Assembly: GCA_016935665.1 (NCBI GenBank)
Contig: JAFGQN010000225.1
Coordinates: 1 to 45,783 of the forward strand
Source: Deltaproteobacteria bacterium
GTDB lineage: Bacteria > Myxococcota_A > Polyangia > JAAYKL01
Direction: 5' to 3'
DNA length: 45,783 nucleotides
Shown: positions 26,241 through 35,751 of the stretch, one piece after another
How the letters are laid out: every line of letters begins with the position of its first letter
Position numbering within the stretch: position 1 is the stretch's first letter
The notes under the pieces: model-generated
Seen by the model: only the letters and a program-made list of their open reading frames with translations
The model's database searches: none
Told to the model about the DNA's origin: nothing
Position numbers and translations under genes: made by a program

Positions 26241-27527
26241 TTATCTGGATGAGCGGTACTGCATCTTGAATACAAATTCTTTTGCGAGGTTGCGAATGGA
26301 CTCTTTGTATTCCGTGTTTTCGGAAAGCCGTGACATTTCAGGCATCGCCCGATGATCGCCAATATGGGCAATCTCAAAAATGATACGTGCAATCAGGTTG
26401 GCATTATTGCAAATGAGCACCTGCTTTCCGGTAAAATCGGTGGCCACCATCTCTTTGCACTCTGCCTCTTTGTCGGCGACTTTGACAAACTGAACCATTT
26501 TGGGCGACGAATCCGCAGCGCCAATATTTCCCAGCGCCTCCAGTGCCATGCACAGCGTCTGCGTATCGGTCTGATTGCTCAACAGCGATTCAAGATACGC
26601 CAGTCCTTCGGGGCTTTCGAATTTGTTCAGACACCAAATCGCCAGGCGGGAAAGCACTTTATCGAGCTTGCCGCTTTCCAACTGCGCCACCAGAAAATTT
26701 CCCAGTTCGTTCAATTCCGCATCGCTGAACAAAAGTATATTATTATTGGGATTAAGGCGCTTTTTGCCCACCATCCCCAACGCAATTAACGCATCATTCT
26801 GCATGTCTCCGAAATGGGGCCATGCATCAATCACCAGACGAATCAGTCGCGGATCTTCCAACCTGGCCAATGCAATCGCGGCGGCGGCCCTTTCCCGCTT
26901 GTTTCCCGCGCGCAACAGGTTCGCGATGGGATTTTTCAGTTTGGTATCTCTTCTGATACCCGCCGCATAGACTGCCCATTCCCTGGCTTCACCAGGAGTG
27001 GTCATAATGCGTCGCAGCGCCATGGTAACCTCTTGATCTCCCACCAGCTGAATGGCGCCGTGAACCGCATCCGCGCGCTGCTGCCCGTCAGTGGAACGCA
27101 ATTGTGTCAACACATGATAGCGTTTGGACCCTGTTACGAGAATGCCGCTGCCAACTGTATCAAATGCAAAAATATTCAGAGCCAGGGCAATCACAAAAAT
27201 GAAAGATTTTTTGGCGCCCGTCACTTTCATGGATTTCATTGTGAAATCCGCATCGTCATCGTTTGGCTGTCGCAGTTCTTCGGGTTTTGACGCGATTATA
27301 TTTTTGCCCCAAATAACGGAAACCACAAAAAACATCTGCGCCGCACTGGAAACCACAAGCAGGAGCATCAATGAGGCGACCAGATAAAAATTAATGACCA
27401 CATCCAGTGATTTGTTCACTATAAAATTGGCTGCAGGTAACACCGCCGCCACAGAGATGAGAATTAAAACAATGCTTGAAACACCAAGGAACAGTTTGGA
27501 ATTCAGCAATGATTTCAGCTTGTTCAT
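26241..27527 (-). CDS. HEAT-repeat membrane protein
   Basis: The family is not recognised by name. The protein has 428 residues with hydrophobic segments at about 12-35, 42-72 and 106-126, then a soluble region (about 135-425) of short helical repeats with Ala/Leu-rich patterns (RAAAAIALARLEDPRLIRLV; CMALEALGNIGA) typical of HEAT/PBS-lyase-like repeats. Such repeats bind proteins or RNA. Its ATG overlaps the TGA of the helicase gene (ATGA, 27524-27527), so the helicase and this protein are probably made together. An anchor linking RNA metabolism to the membrane is one possibility (inference). Confidence 0.65.
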   Translation of the reverse strand: MNKLKSLLNSKLFLGVSSIVLILISVAAVLPAANFIVNKSLDVVINFYLVASLMLLLVVSSAAQMFFVVSVIWGKNIIASKPEELRQPNDDDADFTMKSMKVTGAKKSFIFVIALALNIFAFDTVGSGILVTGSKRYHVLTQLRSTDGQQRADAVHGAIQLVGDQEVTMALRRIMTTPGEAREWAVYAAGIRRDTKLKNPIANLLRAGNKRERAAAAIALARLEDPRLIRLVIDAWPHFGDMQNDALIALGMVGKKRLNPNNNILLFSDAELNELGNFLVAQLESGKLDKVLSRLAIWCLNKFESPEGLAYLESLLSNQTDTQTLCMALEALGNIGAADSSPKMVQFVKVADKEAECKEMVATDFTGKQVLICNNANLIARIIFEIAHIGDHRAMPEMSRLSENTEYKESIRNLAKEFVFKMQYRSSR

Positions 27528-29872
27528 GTTTCTTCCGTGTACTCCACTTTAAGTTTTCTACCATCCACTTCCATGGCTGCCAACACATTGAAAACCGCTT
27601 CACAGTTTACATTGGGCACATTTATAAACGTGGAACGGGTAAGCATACGCACCTTTCCAATGTCCGTTCTCTGCAACCCGCTTTTTTCCACAATTTCTTT
27701 CATGAATGTCGAAATTTTAAGTCCGTCGCTGCGCCCGGCATCCAAATATATATCGGTACTGGCAGACGTGTCCGTAAAATCCGGAATGATACTCCCGCGT
27801 CGGCCCATGATTTCATCCTCGGATTTCTCGAGAGATACGGGTGTCACCGCAGGAACCTGGGCCACGGGAGCAGCATCGACACGTTCTTGAGGGATAGAGA
27901 CGGCGATTGGTACAGCACCGGATTCTACCGGTTCATCCTTTTTCGCGCCTGTAAGTGCCTGCCAGTGTTTCTCAATGTTGGACTTGATCGCATTCGAGGC
28001 AGAGGCCGTGTGTGCCGAACGCGGTGGTAATGGGCCACTGGTGGGTGCTGGAATCTCAGGAGTGGATGGTATTTTAAACGGCTTCACAACTGACGTCGGT
28101 GGTGCGGGCGGAGCGGATGCAGTCTTTTTTGCAGATCCCCAGGGCCCGGGCGTTGGCATTGCCATGGGCTGCACACTGGGAAGTTTTCCGCTGTGTGGCG
28201 TACTGGATGGCCTCGGGGCAACTGTTGTCGGCGCAGGTTTCTCTGCAGGTTTCTCTAACGATACATTAGTGGTTGGTTTAGGCGGCAAAGACGCGCCAGG
28301 GGTGACAGCGGACGGCGCTGGACGCTGCTCCGGTTTGGGTTGAGTGGACGCATTTTGGGGTGCGTCTGAAACGGTGGATGGTGAGGGTGGCGCGATGACT
28401 TTATCGTGTGCCGGTTTCGCCGGCGCTGCAGGTGGTGGTGGCGACATTACTTTCGATGCAACAGATGTCTCACCGTTACCACGCTTTGCAGCCCCTGCAT
28501 CATCGGACGCCGACATGGTGATGGTAGTCTGAATTTTTCCACTGTCAAACAGTTGTTGAAGTAGCACGGCCAGCAGATACTGCGCGTCCGCGGAATGAAT
28601 CATTCGCGTTGCCAGATTGAAATATTTTGACGCCACTTCCGTTCCTTTTACCGATTTGCGGAAGTATTCGAGCATGGCCAGTTCGTCATGAAGGGTTTTG
28701 TTGGCCACATCCGGCAATTTCTTTTCAATCGGGAAAATTTTGTACGTCAGTCGCAGCATGTACAGATTGCCAATATCGTGGGGCGTAATCAACGAAATCG
28801 CCGCGCCATGTTTGCCCTGGCGACCAGTGCGTCCCGTGCGATGAATGTATTTTTCCAGAGATTCGGGAAAGCTGAAATTGATAACGTGGCTGAGGTGGGA
28901 AATATCGATGCCACGGGCTGCTACATCGGTGGCCACCAGAAACTGAATTTTGTTCTCCCGAATCTGACCCAGAACTTTTTCTCGTTCCGCCTGGGACAAA
29001 TCAGAACTGATGGCGCGCGCATAGTAACCGTTGTCGCAAAGCGAATTGCATACAAACTGGGTTTCGTCCTTTGTGTTACAGAAAATAATGGCGGATTGCG
29101 GCTGTTCTTCATCGAGCACCCGAACCAAATCCCCCACTCGTCCCGCGCCGGATACCAGATACACATAGTGGCTGACTTCTGTGGCGCCCACGGCGTCTCC
29201 CGACACGCTGATGGTAATAAAATCGCTCATATACCGACCGGCGAGACGACGAATGTCGTCGGGAATTGTGGCCGAAAACAGCAATGTCTGGCGTTCGTCG
29301 GGCAATGCGTCCATAATATCCTGTAATTCGCGCTCAAACCCCATGGACAGCATTTCGTCTGCTTCATCCAGAATCACAGTGTTCAGATTGCGAAAATCAA
29401 TCGTTCGCCTTTTGATGTGATCCAGGACCCGTCCGGGGGTGCCAACGATTATTTGAGCGCCGTCTTTGTACTCCTTCACCTGATTGGAAAACGAGGTCCC
29501 CCCATATACCGGGATGCATTTACTGCCCAAATCCTTTCCGATTGCGGAAATTTCTTTTGAAACCTGAAGCGCCAGTTCCCTGGTTGGAACCAGAATCAAT
29601 GCCTGAACCATTTTTTTTGAGGCATCCAGTCTCTCCACAGTGGGAATACCAAAGGCAGCTGTCTTGCCTGTTCCGGTCTGGGCCATTACCACCGCATCAA
29701 CGCCGCTCATGGCGCATTCAAAGCAATGGGACTGCACCGGTGTTGGCGTTTTAAAACCCATTTTTTCAAGGGATTTGCTGATTTCGGGTTTTAACTTGAA
29801 GTCCGCAAAAGTTTTCAAAGGTTCTGATAGAGAGGTGGTTGTTGCGGAAAGGCTTTCATTCTGATTTGACAT
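27524..29872 (-). CDS. DEAD-box ATP-dependent RNA helicase with long Pro/Ala-rich linker and DbpA-type RNA-binding domain
   Basis: The product has 782 residues. The helicase core (about 20-380) shows the Q motif region (42-47), AQTGTGKTAA (64-73), PTRELALQ, DEAD (169-172), SAT and HRTGRTGRQGKHG. A low-complexity Pro/Ala/Ser/Thr linker (about 460-690) precedes a C-terminal domain (about 700-780) with DIGKVRMLTRSTFINV that resembles the DbpA/CsdA RNA-binding domain. The CsdA-like layout suggests a role in ribosome assembly or cold-shock mRNA unwinding. The linker is far longer than in standard CsdA. A leader hairpin lies 78-104 nt upstream of the ATG. Confidence 0.9.
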   Translation of the reverse strand: MSNQNESLSATTTSLSEPLKTFADFKLKPEISKSLEKMGFKTPTPVQSHCFECAMSGVDAVVMAQTGTGKTAAFGIPTVERLDASKKMVQALILVPTRELALQVSKEISAIGKDLGSKCIPVYGGTSFSNQVKEYKDGAQIIVGTPGRVLDHIKRRTIDFRNLNTVILDEADEMLSMGFERELQDIMDALPDERQTLLFSATIPDDIRRLAGRYMSDFITISVSGDAVGATEVSHYVYLVSGAGRVGDLVRVLDEEQPQSAIIFCNTKDETQFVCNSLCDNGYYARAISSDLSQAEREKVLGQIRENKIQFLVATDVAARGIDISHLSHVINFSFPESLEKYIHRTGRTGRQGKHGAAISLITPHDIGNLYMLRLTYKIFPIEKKLPDVANKTLHDELAMLEYFRKSVKGTEVASKYFNLATRMIHSADAQYLLAVLLQQLFDSGKIQTTITMSASDDAGAAKRGNGETSVASKVMSPPPPAAPAKPAHDKVIAPPSPSTVSDAPQNASTQPKPEQRPAPSAVTPGASLPPKPTTNVSLEKPAEKPAPTTVAPRPSSTPHSGKLPSVQPMAMPTPGPWGSAKKTASAPPAPPTSVVKPFKIPSTPEIPAPTSGPLPPRSAHTASASNAIKSNIEKHWQALTGAKKDEPVESGAVPIAVSIPQERVDAAPVAQVPAVTPVSLEKSEDEIMGRRGSIIPDFTDTSASTDIYLDAGRSDGLKISTFMKEIVEKSGLQRTDIGKVRMLTRSTFINVPNVNCEAVFNVLAAMEVDGRKLKVEYTEET

Positions 29873-29949
29873 ATATTTTTTCCTCGTCGTGCGTTTGGAC
29901 AGTCAGTGATTTTAAAAGTTCCAAAGAATGGTTGACCGTTCATACCTTC

Positions 29950-29976
29950 TTGCCCCGGAAAGAGTCAAGGGGGCAA
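29950..29976 (-). promoter_or_regulatory. Leader hairpin upstream of the DEAD-box helicase gene
   Basis: TTGCCCC (29950-29956) pairs with GGGGCAA (29970-29976), a 7-bp stem with a 13-nt loop, inside the 308-bp divergent region between the helicase (minus) and the receiver gene (plus). Cold-shock helicase mRNAs often have long structured leaders, so this may be regulatory; position is the only support. The rest of 29873-30181 shows no gene. Confidence 0.35.
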
Positions 29977-30181
29977 AGCTGGTATTTATGTATATAGACA
30001 ACAGTTAATACGTAAAAACATAATTTAAACACCGCTACCGAAATAAATCCATTTTTTAGTGTTTTGACGTGTGCAGCCCCTCGTTTTGTGGCGGTTGCGG
30101 TATAAACTTTCGCCCGAGGCGTCCGTATTTGATTCATGCAGAGAATCTGAAGTTCTCTCAAAAAAACCCAGGAAACCTGTT

Positions 30182-30556
30182 ATGCAAAAAATACTTGTTA
30201 TCGAGGACGACAATGCGGTTCGCCTATCACTGCAAATGATGCTGGAAGACGGTGGATATGCAGTGAAAGTGGCGGAAAACGGTGAAGAAGGAATTGAAAT
30301 ATTCAAAGAAGAACCCGCTGATCTGGTAATTACGGATCTGTTCATGCCAAAAAAGGAAGGTATTGAGACCATCTCTGAATTGCGCCGTGACTTTCCTGGT
30401 GTCAAAATTATTGCAATTTCCGGTGGTGGGCAACATATACCAGGGGGGTTTCTGGTATTCGCGAAAAAGCTCGGCGCCTTACACACGTTTCAAAAGCCAA
30501 TCAACAACAATGAGCTAATGCAGGTTGTTGGCTCCATTTTATCGGATTCCAACTGA
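30182..30556 (+). CDS. Single-domain response regulator
   Basis: ATG 30182 has AGGA 9 nt upstream and gives a 124-residue stand-alone receiver. The acidic pocket is Glu8-Asp9-Asp10 (IEDDN), the phospho-acceptor Asp52 (VITDLFMP), and a Lys in QKPIN closes the site. There is no output domain, so it acts by phosphorylation-dependent protein contact, as CheY or Spo0F do. It ends only 16 nt from the convergent KamA-family gene and has no kinase neighbour. The two kinases of the window are candidates only in the loosest sense. Confidence 0.88.
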   Translation: MQKILVIEDDNAVRLSLQMMLEDGGYAVKVAENGEEGIEIFKEEPADLVITDLFMPKKEGIETISELRRDFPGVKIIAISGGGQHIPGGFLVFAKKLGALHTFQKPINNNELMQVVGSILSDSN

Positions 30557-30572
30557 AACCCCATCTGATTCA

Positions 30573-32765
30573 TTATTCTTTCAGCGACAGATTGGTCATC
30601 TCTTCGGTGGTTCGAAAATCGTAATCGGGATACTCAAACACCGCGAATCTGGGTTCGGTCGCGCCAACAGAATAGCCGTACAAATCCCTGTATTCATGGG
30701 GATCATCACCCATTTCAGACATCTGATTTAAATATTCCGTAATGGATTTGGACTCAATAAACGTAATACGACCCAACTTTTGGATAATCGGGCTGTGCTT
30801 TCTGGAATCATCGTACTCAAATTCAAGAATGCGGTGGCCATATCTGTTGATGCCGACCACCCTGAAGGAAAGACTTTTTCCAACGCCTGGAAGATTGCAG
30901 ATATTCCGATCTGTGGAAAGGAACGGCTGGTTGCCGTCTTCCAGAATTGATTTAAGCAACTGGGCAGCTGCGGATGGCTGTTTTATGATTTCTGCTATTT
31001 TTTCAGCTGCGTTCCTGCCAATCTCGCCCAGACATTTCTCTTCGGTCAACTCCTGCATGATTCGGGCAGCGGTGGAAAACAGCTGATGATTCTCTTTAAA
31101 TCCTTTGACCGAAAACGTGTAGTACGGGAGTACTCCCAATTTGACCAGCTCCCGCCGCAATTTGGACGCATGTCCCCTTCGGGAAGAGGCCGTGGTCAAT
31201 ACATGTTGATTCACCACGAGCCAGCCAGCGTGCTGCAGCATGGATATGGCTCGCCTGCATTCCGGTGTGATTTCCATGGCAGATTCAAAATGGGTCTGCA
31301 CGGTAAACTGTGTAATCCCTATCTTCAACGCTTTGTGACGGAAGTTGCCCAGTATCTCACACAACGCCGGGGTAACGCGCTGTGGCAAGTAAGACAACAA
31401 TCGCGTACCCAGACGCACGCGGGTCATTTCGGCAAATTTTTCACCGTCTTTTCGCCCCCTGTTCGCCTCTTTTTTGCGAATCGCCATATCAGTCACCGCA
31501 TCAAAAATACGTTGCAAGCTGGCATCAGTACTCATTAACGCATCCCCACCAGTGATAAGAATATCCCTAAGCGACGAGTCATTTTCAAAGTACCCCATCA
31601 GTTCAACCAGCTTTTCACGCCAACTCTTGCGGGGGGCCAGATTCTCAAAATTAAAACTGGTCTGCCCTTTTTGGAAATTGTACATGCGTTGGCACGCGGT
31701 ACACAAACCGCCACAGGCGCGGCCTTTGGTGTTGGGAATTAATATGGCGGAATCCGGATAACGCCGATGCACATTCCCGCCTCCCGGCAGTAGCCAGCCG
31801 GCGGCGTTGGGCTTACCTTCCTCAATTTTATCTTCCTTCTCCCATGCCACGATGCTCCCAAACGCCTCCACCAGCTGTGACGAATAAATAACATAATCGC
31901 GAATGGCCAAATCCGACGCAATGGCAAAATCCGGAGCGTGAACATTGAGCAACGACACATAATGCGGATTTACAAAAAACGGAATACCCCGGGCTTTGGC
32001 CCGTTCAAGCAATTCCACCGTATCCGGATCCAGGGATTCCCCCAGCATCTGATTGAGCATGCTGGGTGTTCGCGCCGCAAATCGTAAATGGAAGAGACTT
32101 TCATCCCACCACCTGGTCACCTGCGCAAATTTCTCCTCACGACTTTGCCCCGCTTCGAAATAGTACTTGCTGTCGTTTTTTTCGCCAGAATCGATCCAGT
32201 CGATGATCACATTTATAATTCGCTTGCGATTTTCTTCCCGAAGCGCCAGCACTTCGTCATCCAGGCCGCAGGGGTGACGTTCCAGCCAGCCCAGCACCGT
32301 TTCGCGAGTGGGCAGTTCCCGCTCGCGCTTTTTTGAAAACTGTCGAAACAATTCCAGCATATCCACAAAAAAGTCAGGTCTGGCCCCACCGGTGCCGCAG
32401 TTTGTGGCGAGCCACAGCATTTTAAACGGATTCGAAACCGTAACGCTGTTATTTTGGTTCTGGTCGACAAATTCCCTGTCCGCATTGTCCACGTAGTCCA
32501 GAATGCGAATAGTGGCAAAGTCTTTCCAGGTTAAATGACCATACAGCTCCCGCCAGCCGTTTTCCTTTTTGTAAAATCGAACCGCGTGATCATGTTCTGC
32601 CAGTTCGGTCATGGCCCATTCACGGATTTTTCGAAGGGCCACATCGGGGGATTCGGACTGTGACATAATTTGAAACAATCGAGGGTTTTCGCCGAGCACT
32701 TGATGAAGCAATGCGTGAGATTTCGGATTGATCGCAACTTTTGCAAGCTGATCAGATGCAGTCAT
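30573..32765 (-). CDS. Large KamA-family (lysine 2,3-aminomutase-like) radical SAM protein
   Basis: The product has 730 residues. The radical SAM cluster motif is Cys351-x3-Cys355-x2-Cys358 (CGGLCTAC). Downstream segments match the aminomutase barrel: ILITGGDAL, TRLLSYLPQRVTP, FTVQTHFESAMEITPE, LVVNQHVLTTASSRRGHASKLRREL and GVLPYYTFSVKGFKENHQLF. Classical KamA is about 420 residues; here a 340-residue N-terminal extension of unknown role precedes the barrel. The substrate may therefore not be lysine. It starts 26 nt after cdaR, with AAGG upstream, and so is probably the last gene of the folP-cdaA-cdaR operon. Confidence 0.82.
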   Translation of the reverse strand: MTASDQLAKVAINPKSHALLHQVLGENPRLFQIMSQSESPDVALRKIREWAMTELAEHDHAVRFYKKENGWRELYGHLTWKDFATIRILDYVDNADREFVDQNQNNSVTVSNPFKMLWLATNCGTGGARPDFFVDMLELFRQFSKKRERELPTRETVLGWLERHPCGLDDEVLALREENRKRIINVIIDWIDSGEKNDSKYYFEAGQSREEKFAQVTRWWDESLFHLRFAARTPSMLNQMLGESLDPDTVELLERAKARGIPFFVNPHYVSLLNVHAPDFAIASDLAIRDYVIYSSQLVEAFGSIVAWEKEDKIEEGKPNAAGWLLPGGGNVHRRYPDSAILIPNTKGRACGGLCTACQRMYNFQKGQTSFNFENLAPRKSWREKLVELMGYFENDSSLRDILITGGDALMSTDASLQRIFDAVTDMAIRKKEANRGRKDGEKFAEMTRVRLGTRLLSYLPQRVTPALCEILGNFRHKALKIGITQFTVQTHFESAMEITPECRRAISMLQHAGWLVVNQHVLTTASSRRGHASKLRRELVKLGVLPYYTFSVKGFKENHQLFSTAARIMQELTEEKCLGEIGRNAAEKIAEIIKQPSAAAQLLKSILEDGNQPFLSTDRNICNLPGVGKSLSFRVVGINRYGHRILEFEYDDSRKHSPIIQKLGRITFIESKSITEYLNQMSEMGDDPHEYRDLYGYSVGATEPRFAVFEYPDYDFRTTEEMTNLSLKE

Positions 32766-32791
32766 AATTCAACCTTATTTATGAGTATGTG

Positions 32792-33754
32792 TCAGTTCAA
32801 GATTTCAAGCTCAGCAAAAGATGGAACTATTGTTTTTACTTCAATGTCTTCTGGAAGACCATCAATCTTGATTGGCACCCGATATTTGCCGGGTTTTGCC
32901 AATTGGTCATCACTGATGACTGCCAAAGGAGAAATCACAGATAGGTCCATTCTGTCAAGCGATAACTGGGGACCGGAGAGTGTGACAGCCACCTCGCGTG
33001 GTGACAGTTTCACCTGCATCTCATCGCTGAAATTGTTTTTTAAAGATAATCCGGTAAGCAACCGTTGCCCTATGCGCGGAATGATTTTAAAGGACACCTT
33101 AAACTTGTCCTGTGAATACTCCAATCCTTCTATCGGCACCAGAGGGACTTCTTCGGTATACGGCCCCTCAGCAAGGCCGTCAATGCCCACTTCCTCGGTA
33201 TACAGAGAAGTCACAGATCGAATCACGGATGCCGGTCCCGTCGCCTTGACCATATCGGGGAATACCTCGGGACTTTTTTCAAACCGGGTTCCGTCTTTCA
33301 AACGGCCGACAGTTTTGATTTTCACGGGTAAACGGCGGGTTTCCAGTTTTTCAATCCGAATGGAAACAGCCTCGGGTTTTACGTCCACCACTTCGACCCC
33401 ATCAAACTTGAACATTTCCGGTTCGAAGAAGAAAGTGCTCATTCCGGGCCGTTTGCGTTGACTCAAATCCATTCGAACCAGATGCGATGGCTCGTTTTTA
33501 ATATTGTTCACCATGGAACGACGGCCGCGAATGGCCACGCGAACAGTCTTAATCGGCTTATTGGTCACCACGACGCCGGCTTCTTTGGGGGGATATCCCA
33601 TTTCAACTTCCACATCCACCCAGCGCTGTACTTTTTCCTGCGCGCGCACCGAAAAAAAGAGTCCAAGGGTGATGACCAGCGCCAGCAGTTTCAGTCCTTT
33701 GTTTTCGGTGAATGTTTCTTTGATAAACACTTCCACCTGCTTTATCGTATACAT
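32792..33754 (-). CDS. cdaR: YbbR-domain protein, CdaA regulator
   Basis: The product has 320 residues with one N-terminal membrane helix (about 20-38, LKLLALVITLGLFFSV) followed by tandem YbbR-type beta domains on the outer face. Typical features are the opening ENKGLKLLAL and repeats ending in V-x-V-x-G-P or I-x-G-R. In other bacteria the YbbR protein CdaR binds and tunes the membrane diadenylate cyclase CdaA. The start overlaps the cdaA stop by one base (TAATG at 33752-33756), which supports that partnership here. Confidence 0.87.
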   Translation of the reverse strand: MYTIKQVEVFIKETFTENKGLKLLALVITLGLFFSVRAQEKVQRWVDVEVEMGYPPKEAGVVVTNKPIKTVRVAIRGRRSMVNNIKNEPSHLVRMDLSQRKRPGMSTFFFEPEMFKFDGVEVVDVKPEAVSIRIEKLETRRLPVKIKTVGRLKDGTRFEKSPEVFPDMVKATGPASVIRSVTSLYTEEVGIDGLAEGPYTEEVPLVPIEGLEYSQDKFKVSFKIIPRIGQRLLTGLSLKNNFSDEMQVKLSPREVAVTLSGPQLSLDRMDLSVISPLAVISDDQLAKPGKYRVPIKIDGLPEDIEVKTIVPSFAELEILN

Positions 33755-34779
33755 TACTTTCCCTCCCCCTCTCGCTCCGAGCCCTTGTCCGTAATAGACA
33801 AATTATCTGTAACAGGGGGTGGAAAACTGCTGGTTCGTTTGGCCGCAGGTGGCGCGGAGCTGTCTCGCTGAAGTTTAAAAGAACTGGTGCTTTCCCGTTT
33901 TGAAATCACAACCGGCCCGGAGCCCTCCCGTTTGCGCGCCAACGTGGGATTTGGATTGGTGGTATCCCGAGTTGTGCCCTCCTCTTCCGCATCTTCCTCC
34001 CCTTTTTTATCGGCCGTGAACAACGCCAGCAGCTCTTCGCGCAGCTCTTTGGCAGTCAAATCCGTTAGAATACGGCCGCTGTGACACACAGAAATGGTGC
34101 CGCGCTCCTCCGAAACCACCACCGCGATGGCGTCCGTTTGTTCGGTGATGCCAAGGGCCGCCCGGTGCCTTGTTCCCAGGTTTTTCTCAATTTCGGGATT
34201 GGTGCTCAACGGCAAAAAACTGCCGGCTTCTCGGATTTGAAAATTCCGAATCACCGCGGCGCCGTCGTGGAGGGGATTTTCCATCATTGGGATAAAAATG
34301 GTATACAGCAACTCTTTGGTAACGTTGGACTCCAGCTTAATACCTGGTTCGAGAATGAATTCGTCGAGGCGTGCTTCCCGTTCAAAGACGATGAGGGCGC
34401 CTATTTTTTTGGCGGTCATCATCGTCGCCGCTTTGGCCACTTCTTCGATAATGGCAGTTTCCCGGGCTTTGGAAAACCACGCAAATTTACCAAATCGGAT
34501 GAGTGCACGACGTATGTCATCCTGAAAAATGATCAGCGTAAATATCACCACCACAGACATGAACTGGTCCAGCAGCATGTAGGTGGTGGCAAAACCCAGC
34601 TGCCGGCTGAATGTGTACAGCAACACAAGAAGCAGAAGCCCCACAGCCATGGGAACAGTGCGCGTTCCGCGTACGAGACGCAGTGAAATGTAGACAAGGT
34701 AGTAAACAATGAGCAAATCAATAATCGCTGCCCAGAGTTCACCTGTGTCTTCTCTTATGTTTTGAAAAAATTCACCCAT
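33754..34779 (-). CDS. cdaA: Diadenylate cyclase CdaA (c-di-AMP synthase)
   Basis: The product has 341 residues: three N-terminal membrane helices (about 18-36, 42-60, 66-86), then a DisA_N cyclase domain (about 105-255) with the catalytic motifs Asp172-Gly-Ala (LHDGAAV) and RHR at 204-206 (GTRHRAALG). It condenses two ATP to cyclic di-AMP. CdaA proteins are usually about 270 residues; this one carries an extra low-complexity tail of about 80 residues rich in Glu, Lys, Arg, Ser and Thr. It starts 3 nt after folP and overlaps cdaR by one base. Confidence 0.93.
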   Translation of the reverse strand: MGEFFQNIREDTGELWAAIIDLLIVYYLVYISLRLVRGTRTVPMAVGLLLLVLLYTFSRQLGFATTYMLLDQFMSVVVIFTLIIFQDDIRRALIRFGKFAWFSKARETAIIEEVAKAATMMTAKKIGALIVFEREARLDEFILEPGIKLESNVTKELLYTIFIPMMENPLHDGAAVIRNFQIREAGSFLPLSTNPEIEKNLGTRHRAALGITEQTDAIAVVVSEERGTISVCHSGRILTDLTAKELREELLALFTADKKGEEDAEEEGTTRDTTNPNPTLARKREGSGPVVISKRESTSSFKLQRDSSAPPAAKRTSSFPPPVTDNLSITDKGSEREGEGK

Positions 34780-34782
34780 GAA

Positions 34783-35610
34783 TCATTGATTTCCCATCGC
34801 CGCTCTCAACCTCGAGCTGATAGCCGCCACCTGTTTCATCACACCAATGTCGTGCACTCGAACGGCGGCCGCGCCGTTGTAAATGGAGATGGCGACTGCC
34901 GCCGCAGTCCCGCCGAGTCGATTATCGATTTCAGTTCCGGTAAAATGGCCGATAAAGGATTTTCTGGAAGGGCCCGACAGCACTGGATAGCCGCTATCGA
35001 CAAGCACTTTAAGCCGGGCGATAAGTTCCATGCTTTGTTCCGCCGTTTTAGCGAATCCAATTCCAGGATCGAGCCATATATTTTCAGATGAAACCCCAAC
35101 ATGCATCGCCTTTGAGACCGCTGCAAGCAGTTCGTTGCGAACTTCAACGGCAATATCTGTATATTCGCTCGCGTTGTGCATGTTTTTGGGCGTGCCTCGT
35201 GAATGCATCAGTATCAGGGTTGCATCGTGTTTGGCAGCTACTTGTGCCAACGGCGTTCCATACCGCAACATCGATACATCATTAATGATACTGGCGCCCG
35301 CCGACAGGGCGGCATCGGCCACTTCCGGTTTGGTAGTATCAATGGAGACAGGAACAGAAAGCGACTTTCGAATGGTTTCAATGACAGGGATAACCCGTTT
35401 GAGTTCTTCGTCGATACGGACCGGCTCGCTGCCCGGCCTGGAGGATTCGCCTCCCACATCGATGATATCCGCCCCCTCCGACACCATTTGAGACGCGCGT
35501 TGTGCGGCCATCTCAACAGAAAAATAGTGTCCCCCATCGGAAAAAGAATCGGGAGTCACATTTAAAATTCCCATTACCAGTGATTCGTTATTGTGAGCTA
35601 ACATAGTCAT
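34783..35610 (-). CDS. folP: Dihydropteroate synthase
   Basis: The 275-residue TIM-barrel enzyme joins 4-aminobenzoate to the pterin pyrophosphate in folate synthesis. All signatures are visible: MGILNVTPDSFSDGG, DVGGESSRPGS, IDTTKPEVA, LDPGIGFAKT, LSGPSRKSFIG and RVHDIG near the end. Two ATGs (35610 and 35604) lie close together and neither has a strong ribosome site. Placement directly before cdaA recurs in Gram-negative genomes, so the order is conserved rather than accidental. Confidence 0.94.
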   Translation of the reverse strand: MTMLAHNNESLVMGILNVTPDSFSDGGHYFSVEMAAQRASQMVSEGADIIDVGGESSRPGSEPVRIDEELKRVIPVIETIRKSLSVPVSIDTTKPEVADAALSAGASIINDVSMLRYGTPLAQVAAKHDATLILMHSRGTPKNMHNASEYTDIAVEVRNELLAAVSKAMHVGVSSENIWLDPGIGFAKTAEQSMELIARLKVLVDSGYPVLSGPSRKSFIGHFTGTEIDNRLGGTAAAVAISIYNGAAAVRVHDIGVMKQVAAISSRLRAAMGNQ

Positions 35611-35751
35611 TTACTTTGGAATAATAATCCGTTTGAAATCAATAATAAAATAAATGGATTGCACTTTTTGTGCGTCTGGGAATAACCGCGGTAAAAACTT
35701 TTCCGCAAACTGGATCGTGTAAATAAATCTGAGATATTATATATTCTGATT

